From Pseudomonas anatoliensis (GTDB taxonomy: Bacteria; Pseudomonadota; Gammaproteobacteria; Pseudomonadales; Pseudomonadaceae), in contig NZ_JACVHC010000003.1 of assembly GCF_017976235.1 (NCBI RefSeq), forward strand, positions 682,001 to 746,000: a DNA stretch of 64,000 nucleotides, read 5' to 3'. The translations under genes and the position numbers were made by a program. The stretch's first letter is position 1; each line of letters opens with the position of its first letter. The notes below the pieces were generated by a model that saw only the letters and a program-made list of their open reading frames with translations, was not told the DNA's origin and did not search any database. This document shows positions 58,852 through 64,000 of this stretch, piece by piece.

Positions 58852-60534
58852 TTACGCCTCGGCTTTTTTCGCAGCCGCTTCGATCTTACGCGTGATGTAC
58901 CACTGTTGTGCAATCGACAGGCAGTTGTTCACTACCCAGTACAGCACCAGACCAGCCGGGAACCACAGGAAGAAGAAGGTGAAGATGATTGGCATCATTT
59001 TCATGACCTTCGCCTGCATCGGATCCGGAGGAGTCGGGTTCAGCTGCTGCTGGATGAACATGGTTGCGCCCATGATGATCGGCAGAATGAAGAACGGATC
59101 CTTGATCGACAGGTCAGTGATCCACAGCATGAACGGCGCTTGGCGCATTTCCACGCTTTCCAGCAGAACCCAGTACAGCGAAAGGAAAACCGGCATCTGC
59201 ACGAGGATCGGCAAGCAGCCGCCCAGCGGATTGATCTTCTCTTTCTTGTACAGCTCCATCATGGCTTGCGACATTTTCTGCCGGTCATCGCCATGTTGCT
59301 CTTTCAGTGCAGCCAGTTTCGGCGCAACGGCACGCATGCGCGCCATCGATTTGTAGCTGGCAGCCGACAGAGGGAAGAAAATACCCTTGATCAGCATGGT
59401 CAGGAAGATGATCGACCAGCCCCAGTTACCAACGATCGCGTGGATGTGTTGCAGCAGCCAGAAAATCGGCTGGGCAATGAACCACAGGATGCCGTAGTCG
59501 ACAGTCAGTTCCAGACCTGGGGACAACTCTTTCAGCACGGCCTGGCTTTTCGGACCGGCGTACAGAACAGCACTGGTTTCAACTTTGGCACCTGGTGCAG
59601 CGGTCATTGTTGGACCGGTGTAACCGATGATGTAGTTGCCTTTGCTGTCTTTACGGGTCTGGACGATGTTGTTTTCGCCCTTCGCCGGAATCCACGCGGT
59701 CACGAAGTAGTGTTGCAGCCAGGCTACCCAACCACCGGTGACGGTTTCCTTGAGTTGCGCCTTGTCCATGTCCTTCATGGACACTTTCTTGTACGGCTCC
59801 GAACTTGTCCACAGGGCAGCGCCCAGGTAAGTCGCGGTGCCGGTAGCAGTTGTGGACGAAGGATCGCCACTGTCGTCGCGCTTCAACTGAGCGAACATCG
59901 CGCCATTCCAGGACTGAGCGCTCTGGTTATCCACAATGTAGGAAACGGTTACGTCATACAGGCCGCGTTTCACTGTGAAACGCTTGATGTAATTGACGCC
60001 GTCCTTGCTGAACTTCAGATCAACGACCAGTTGGTCCTGACCGTCAGCCAGTTGATAAGTCTTCTTCTCGGCGGAGTAGACAGGGCGCCCAGCCGGATTT
60101 GCGTCCGGGCCATTGGTACCGATCAGACCGCTTTGCGCCAGATAAATACGTTCGCCGCCGTTGTCGAACAGCTGGAACGGAACGTCTGGACGATCCTGAC
60201 GACGCGGATACAGAGGCAAGGTCAGTTGAGCAACGTCACCACCTTGTGGATCGATCGCGAGATCGAGCACGTCGGTTTTGATCTGGATCAGATCCTTGCT
60301 GGCAGCCACCGGAGTTTCAGCTGGTGCGCTGGTATCGCTAGCGGAGCGCGGAATATCGTCACTGGCGGCAGCATTATTGCCAGTGGCGGTGTCCGGCAAA
60401 CCGGATGTAGTCGTACTGGAAGCAACATTCTGAGTCGGCAGGGCAGCCTGGCCATAGTCCTGGTTCCATTTAAGAACCATAACGTAGGACACGATTGCCA
60501 GGGCGACGATCAGGATCGTGCGTTTGATATCCAT
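58852..60534 (-). CDS. yidC: membrane protein insertase YidC
   Basis: This 560-residue inner-membrane insertase has an N-terminal helix ('TILIVALAIVSYVMVLKWNQ'), a large periplasmic beta-domain (about 70-340) preceded by a low-complexity Ser/Thr/Ala linker, and five C-terminal helices including 'WGWSIIFLTMLIKGIFFPLSAASYKSMARM' with the conserved Arg. It inserts proteins such as the F0 c subunit encoded in this window. It is 2 nt after yidD. Confidence 0.97.
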   Translation of the reverse strand: MDIKRTILIVALAIVSYVMVLKWNQDYGQAALPTQNVASSTTTSGLPDTATGNNAAASDDIPRSASDTSAPAETPVAASKDLIQIKTDVLDLAIDPQGGDVAQLTLPLYPRRQDRPDVPFQLFDNGGERIYLAQSGLIGTNGPDANPAGRPVYSAEKKTYQLADGQDQLVVDLKFSKDGVNYIKRFTVKRGLYDVTVSYIVDNQSAQSWNGAMFAQLKRDDSGDPSSTTATGTATYLGAALWTSSEPYKKVSMKDMDKAQLKETVTGGWVAWLQHYFVTAWIPAKGENNIVQTRKDSKGNYIIGYTGPTMTAAPGAKVETSAVLYAGPKSQAVLKELSPGLELTVDYGILWFIAQPIFWLLQHIHAIVGNWGWSIIFLTMLIKGIFFPLSAASYKSMARMRAVAPKLAALKEQHGDDRQKMSQAMMELYKKEKINPLGGCLPILVQMPVFLSLYWVLLESVEMRQAPFMLWITDLSIKDPFFILPIIMGATMFIQQQLNPTPPDPMQAKVMKMMPIIFTFFFLWFPAGLVLYWVVNNCLSIAQQWYITRKIEAAAKKAEA

Positions 60535-60536
60535 GA

Positions 60537-60782
60537 TTACTCGGCCATCGAAGAAGAACGGGAGGTAGGGATAGGTGGAACCGGGTCATAACCACCGGGA
60601 TTCCACGGATGACAGCGACCTAAACGACGAAAGGTCAGCCAGCCACCGCGTAGAAGGCCATGATTTTCAATGGCTTCATACGCGTAGCAGGAACAACTGG
60701 GGTAGAAACGACAGTGGCTGGCCATCAAAGGACTAATGGCATAGCGATAAAACTGGATCGGAACGAGGGCCAGTTTACGCAT
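60537..60782 (-). CDS. yidD: membrane protein insertion efficiency factor YidD
   Basis: This 81-residue protein has the family core '[31 protein letters not shown]' with conserved Cys residues and an amphipathic N-terminus. It supports YidC-dependent insertion. It overlaps the rnpA stop by 8 nt and precedes yidC by 2 nt. Confidence 0.95.
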   Translation of the reverse strand: MRKLALVPIQFYRYAISPLMASHCRFYPSCSCYAYEAIENHGLLRGGWLTFRRLGRCHPWNPGGYDPVPPIPTSRSSSMAE

Positions 60783-61176
60783 CTGGACTGTCTACCCCTA
60801 CAGTTTCGGTTTTGACTGCTGGAACTGGATTGTTACGGGCCAGACGCTTCCAGAGTTTGCCGAAATGCTGAATCAATTCGGGGTTTTCTACATCACCCAA
60901 ACCTTTGCGCGCGACGATAACGATGTCCCAGCCGACCAGTGAATCCTGGTGCAGACGGAACGATTCGCGCATCAGACGTTTGAGGCGATTGCGCTCAACG
61001 GAGAGCTTTACGCTCTTTTTCCCGATAACCAACCCGAGACGGGGGTGATCAAGATCGTTGTTGCGCGCAAGGAGCAGGAGATTTTTCCCCGGAACCTTGC
61101 CGGTAGGGGAGTCAAAGACTGCCTTGAAATGCCGGGGGGTAAGCAGACGCTTTTCCCGACTGAAGTCCTGACTCAC
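60775..61176 (-). CDS. rnpA: ribonuclease P protein component
   Basis: This 133-residue basic protein assists the RNase P RNA in tRNA 5' processing. The RNR signature '[13 protein letters not shown]' and '[17 protein letters not shown]' identify it. The start is the GTG at 61176 ([11 protein letters not shown]), the family N-terminus; the frame stays open to 61272 but that part lies within rpmH. GGAG directly abuts the GTG, giving unusually short spacing, so translation probably depends on coupling to rpmH 16 nt upstream. Confidence 0.93.
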   Translation of the reverse strand: MSQDFSREKRLLTPRHFKAVFDSPTGKVPGKNLLLLARNNDLDHPRLGLVIGKKSVKLSVERNRLKRLMRESFRLHQDSLVGWDIVIVARKGLGDVENPELIQHFGKLWKRLARNNPVPAVKTETVGVDSPDA

Positions 61177-61192
61177 CTCCAGTACCGGATTA

Positions 61193-61327
61193 TCAAACTG
61201 CCAGACGCGCACGACCTTTGGCGCGGCGACGCGACAGGACTGCGCGACCGTTCTTGGTAGCCATGCGAGCACGGAAGCCGTGAGTACGAGCGCGTTTGAT
61301 GGTGCTTGGTTGGAAAGTACGTTTCAT
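61193..61327 (-). CDS. rpmH: 50S ribosomal protein L34
   Basis: This 44-residue very basic protein reads [18 protein letters not shown], then [20 protein letters not shown] and ends RARLAV, the standard L34. It is too short for many gene finders but is unmistakable. It heads the rpmH-rnpA-yidD-yidC operon, with a consensus promoter at 61388-61416. Confidence 0.98.
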   Translation of the reverse strand: MKRTFQPSTIKRARTHGFRARMATKNGRAVLSRRRAKGRARLAV

Positions 61328-61387
61328 GTCGTGTTACCTGGTTCGTCCACAACGGGCCGGAATGGCCCCCGTTTTAAGAGACCGGGG

Positions 61388-61416
61388 ATTCTAGAGAAAG
61401 CAAGCCTTCAGGTCAA
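61388..61416 (-). promoter_or_regulatory. sigma-70 promoter of the rpmH operon
   Basis: On the minus strand TTGACC (61416-61411) and TAGAAT (61393-61388) are separated by exactly 17 nt, a near-consensus sigma-70 promoter. The start of transcription would be about 55 nt before the rpmH ATG. Confidence 0.85.
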
Positions 61417-61429
61417 TTTCCAACCAACG

Positions 61430-61830
61430 TTTCCTTATAAATAGATCTCAGGACCTTCTTTGGCTGAAAGCCTGTTCGCCTTACATAAAATTAAAGAAGG
61501 GAATTATTTAAAGCTTTTCTGTAAAGCTTATAAAAGCTAGGGACGCGATCTGCTGTGGATAACTACCTCTAGGCCATGTCTGACATGATGTACAGAGAAT
61601 GACAACTACAGTGGAAAACCGTGTTCAGCCTGTGCTGCACTGTCGGATAACCTGTGTGTGGAATGGGCTGTTATCCACAGGCAGGTTATCCACCGAGTTT
61701 AGCCCCCACTTGTCCAATGCCCTTAGAGGCGGTTATCCACAGAGCTTATTCACACACCGTTGGTCGCCTTTTTTCCGGTTAACGCAGCGATAAATCATGG
61801 ATTCGGGGCAACCTGCATGTGGATAAGTGG
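61430..61830. other. oriC: chromosomal replication origin oriC
   Basis: The rpmH-dnaA gap (61328-61893) holds an A/T-rich unwinding-type segment (about 61430-61545, for example AATTATTTAAAGC and CTTATAAAAG). Six DnaA boxes follow: exact TTATCCACA or its complement at 61554-61562 (-), 61671-61679 (+), 61733-61741 (+) and 61818-61826 (-); TTATTCACA at 61746-61754; and TTATCCACC at 61686-61694. This matches the known location and build of pseudomonad oriC. No open reading frame of note lies here. Confidence 0.92.
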
Positions 61831-61848
61831 ACGGCCCGCCGCTACAAT
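61820..61848 (+). promoter_or_regulatory. candidate dnaA promoter overlapped by a DnaA box
   Basis: TACAAT (61843-61848) is a good -10 element. TGGATA, 17 nt upstream (61820-61825), is a weak -35 that lies wholly inside the exact DnaA box at 61818-61826. DnaA binding there would block RNA polymerase, giving autorepression. This is inferred from position. Confidence 0.55.
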
Positions 61849-61893
61849 GGCCGCTTGTTTTTGCCTCACCGGCTTTCAACTTAGGGGATATCC

Positions 61894-63417
61894 GTGTCAG
61901 TGGAACTTTGGCAGCAGTGCGTGGAGCTTTTGCGCGAGGAGCTGCCTGCCCAACAATTCAACACCTGGATCCGTCCACTACAGGTCGAAGCCGAAGGCGA
62001 CGAGTTGCGCGTCTATGCACCGAACCGTTTTGTGCTGGACTGGGTCAACGAAAAGTACCTTGGGCGCGTCCTCGAACTGCTGGATGAGCACGGCAACGGT
62101 ATGGCGCCGGCGCTTTCCTTATTAATAGGTAGCAAACGCAGCTCGGCTCCGCGTGCGGCCCCGAATGCCCCGTTAGCCGCTGCGCAAGCGTCTCTGGCCC
62201 ATGCCAACAACGCACCGGCAAGCGTGCCAGCGCCGGCCCCGGCGCCAACTTCGGCGAAGCGTTCGACGCAGAGAACTGCTGAAGTCAGCGAAGAGCCTTC
62301 TCGCGACAGCTTCGACCCGATGGCCGGTGCAGCGTCGCAGCAGGCTCCCGTTCGCGCCGAACAGCGCACTGTGCAGGTTGAAGGTGCGCTCAAGCACACC
62401 AGTTACCTGAACCGCACGTTCACCTTTGAAAACTTCGTCGAAGGTAAATCCAACCAGCTCGCCCGCGCGGCGGCCTGGCAAGTGGCGGACAACCCAAAGC
62501 ATGGCTACAACCCACTCTTCCTATATGGTGGCGTTGGCTTGGGTAAAACTCACTTGATGCACGCGGTGGGTAACCATCTATTAAAGAAGAACCCGAATGC
62601 CAAGGTCGTATACCTGCATTCCGAGCGTTTCGTGGCCGACATGGTCAAGGCGCTGCAACTGAACGCCATCAACGAGTTCAAGCGCTTCTACCGTTCGGTG
62701 GATGCCTTGCTGATCGACGACATTCAGTTCTTTGCCCGGAAGGAACGTTCCCAGGAAGAGTTTTTCCACACCTTCAACGCCCTGCTTGAAGGTGGCCAGC
62801 AGGTCATTCTCACCAGTGACCGCTACCCGAAAGAAATCGAAGGCCTTGAAGAACGCCTGAAATCCCGTTTTGGCTGGGGCCTGACCGTTGCCGTCGAGCC
62901 GCCGGAACTGGAAACCCGCGTAGCAATCCTGATGAAGAAGGCCGACCAGGCCAAAGTCGATTTGCCGCACGATGCAGCGTTCTTCATTGCCCAGCGCATT
63001 CGCTCCAACGTCCGTGAGCTGGAAGGCGCGCTGAAACGCGTGATTGCCCACTCGCACTTCATGGGCCGCGACATCACCATCGAGCTGATTCGCGAATCCC
63101 TGAAAGACCTGTTGGCGTTGCAAGACAAACTGGTCTCTGTGGATAACATTCAGCGTACCGTCGCCGAGTACTACAAGATCAAGATTTCCGATCTGCTGTC
63201 CAAGCGCCGTTCGCGCTCGGTGGCACGTCCGCGTCAGGTCGCCATGGCGCTGTCCAAAGAACTGACCAACCACAGCCTGCCGGAAATCGGTGATGTGTTT
63301 GGCGGCCGCGACCACACGACTGTTTTGCACGCCTGCCGCAAGATCAACGAACTTAAGGAATCCGACGCGGACATCCGCGAGGACTACAAGAACCTGCTGC
63401 GTACACTGACCACTTGA
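61894..63417 (+). CDS. dnaA: chromosomal replication initiator protein DnaA
   Basis: This 507-residue initiator starts with GTG at 61894 behind AGGGGAT. Domain I (1-85, '[27 protein letters not shown]') is followed by an Ala/Pro-rich linker (about 85-165). The AAA+ domain has Walker A '[13 protein letters not shown]' and Walker B 'LLIDDIQFF', and the DNA-binding domain carries the signature '[15 protein letters not shown]'. It binds the TTATCCACA boxes seen around the origin. An exact box (63138-63146) lies inside its own gene. Confidence 0.98.
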   Translation: MSVELWQQCVELLREELPAQQFNTWIRPLQVEAEGDELRVYAPNRFVLDWVNEKYLGRVLELLDEHGNGMAPALSLLIGSKRSSAPRAAPNAPLAAAQASLAHANNAPASVPAPAPAPTSAKRSTQRTAEVSEEPSRDSFDPMAGAASQQAPVRAEQRTVQVEGALKHTSYLNRTFTFENFVEGKSNQLARAAAWQVADNPKHGYNPLFLYGGVGLGKTHLMHAVGNHLLKKNPNAKVVYLHSERFVADMVKALQLNAINEFKRFYRSVDALLIDDIQFFARKERSQEEFFHTFNALLEGGQQVILTSDRYPKEIEGLEERLKSRFGWGLTVAVEPPELETRVAILMKKADQAKVDLPHDAAFFIAQRIRSNVRELEGALKRVIAHSHFMGRDITIELIRESLKDLLALQDKLVSVDNIQRTVAEYYKIKISDLLSKRRSRSVARPRQVAMALSKELTNHSLPEIGDVFGGRDHTTVLHACRKINELKESDADIREDYKNLLRTLTT

Positions 63418-63456
63418 TGAACACCAGCGCAGCTTATTAAGGCAAGGGACTAGACC

Positions 63457-64000
63457 ATGCATTTCACCATTCAACGCGAAGCCCTGTTGAAACCCCTGCA
63501 ACTGGTCGCAGGCGTCGTTGAGCGCCGACAGACCTTGCCGGTACTCTCTAACGTGCTATTGGTTGTCGAAGGCCAGCAATTGTCGCTGACCGGTACCGAC
63601 CTGGAAGTCGAACTGGTCGGTCGTGTGCAACTTGAAGAGCCGGCTGAAACAGGTTCCATCACCGTGCCTGCGCGCAAGCTGATGGATATCTGCAAGAGCC
63701 TGCCCAACGATGCGCTGATCGACATCAAAGTCGACGAGCAGAAGCTGGTGGTGAAGGCTGGCCGTAGCCGCTTCACCCTGTCGACCCTGCCTGCCAATGA
63801 TTTCCCGACTGTAGAAGAAGGCCCGGGCTCGCTGACCTGCAGCCTGGAGCAGAGCAGACTGCGTCGTTTGATCGAACGCACCAGCTTCGCCATGGCCCAA
63901 CAGGACGTGCGTTATTACCTCAACGGTATGCTGCTGGAAGTCTCCGAAGGCATCATCCGCGCAGTGGCCACCGATGGTCACCGTCTGGCGATGTGCTCGA
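63457..64000 (+). CDS. dnaN: DNA polymerase III subunit beta (sliding clamp), 3'-truncated by window edge
   Basis: About 181 of the usual ~367 codons are present. The start 'MHFTIQREALLKPLQLVAGVVERRQTLPVLSNVLL' and 'ATDGHRLAMCS' at the end of domain II's first half identify it. It follows dnaA by 39 nt, the usual pairing, with AAGG upstream. The frame is open to the end of the window. Confidence 0.97.
   Translation, partial: MHFTIQREALLKPLQLVAGVVERRQTLPVLSNVLLVVEGQQLSLTGTDLEVELVGRVQLEEPAETGSITVPARKLMDICKSLPNDALIDIKVDEQKLVVKAGRSRFTLSTLPANDFPTVEEGPGSLTCSLEQSRLRRLIERTSFAMAQQDVRYYLNGMLLEVSEGIIRAVATDGHRLAMCS

Noticed and set aside
61177..61272. Upstream extension of rnpA by 32 codons
   Set aside because: It overlaps rpmH, has no family similarity, and the GTG at 61176 gives the normal RnpA N-terminus.

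Overview
The window comes from a fluorescent Pseudomonas, most likely the P. fluorescens group, and ends at the chromosomal replication origin. The right end has the standard pseudomonad origin order: atp operon, parB-parA-rsmG-mnmG, mnmE, yidC-yidD-rnpA-rpmH, oriC, dnaA and dnaN. The rmd-gmd-wbpW-wzm-wzt-wbpXYZ order matches the P. aeruginosa A-band (common polysaccharide antigen) locus. REP elements of the GTAGGAGCTGCCGAAGG type also fit the P. fluorescens group. Species is not assigned.

Layout. 1-4960 (+): a tightly coupled zinc-sparing and zinc-import operon (folE2, znuCBA-like transporter, gamma-carbonic anhydrase, alternative dihydroorotase). 5117-8435: a DUF3617 secreted protein, cardiolipin synthase and cyclopropane fatty acid synthase. 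8521-10461 (-): a bufferin-type RiPP cassette (six-Cys secreted precursor, MNIO enzyme, partner protein). 10572-16538 (-): a four-gene operon of three SPFH/HflK-HflC-like membrane proteins, one with a very His-rich N-terminus, and a heavy-metal P1B ATPase with no N-terminal metal-binding domain. 16751-19499: lipoamide dehydrogenase, an Lrp regulator and a LysE exporter. 19496-22805 (-): a lipoprotein and a TPR exported protein. 22955-37098: divergent surface-polysaccharide genes, with paralogous glycosyltransferase and methyltransferase pairs on the minus strand and the D-rhamnan synthesis/export operon on the plus strand. 37224-40958 (-): a three-domain flavo-iron-sulfur protein, a GST and a LysR regulator. 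41084-45225 (-): glmS, its DeoR-type regulator and glmU. 45343-52461 (-): atpIBEFHAGDC. 52610-61327 (-): partition, tRNA-modification and membrane-insertion genes. 61328-61893: oriC. 61894-64000 (+): dnaA and the start of dnaN.

The accessory part most worth attention is 8521-16613. A bufferin cassette lies directly downstream of, and on the same strand as, the SPFH/metal-ATPase operon, whose upstream region carries two palindromes. Chromosome-biology signals are also strong: two near-perfect parS sites lie inside unrelated genes at 154 and 13511, and at least 22 exact DnaA boxes (TTATCCACA) lie between 30.9 kb and 63.1 kb. Reading by eye I found none in the first 30 kb. No tRNA, rRNA, CRISPR array, insertion sequence or prophage was seen.
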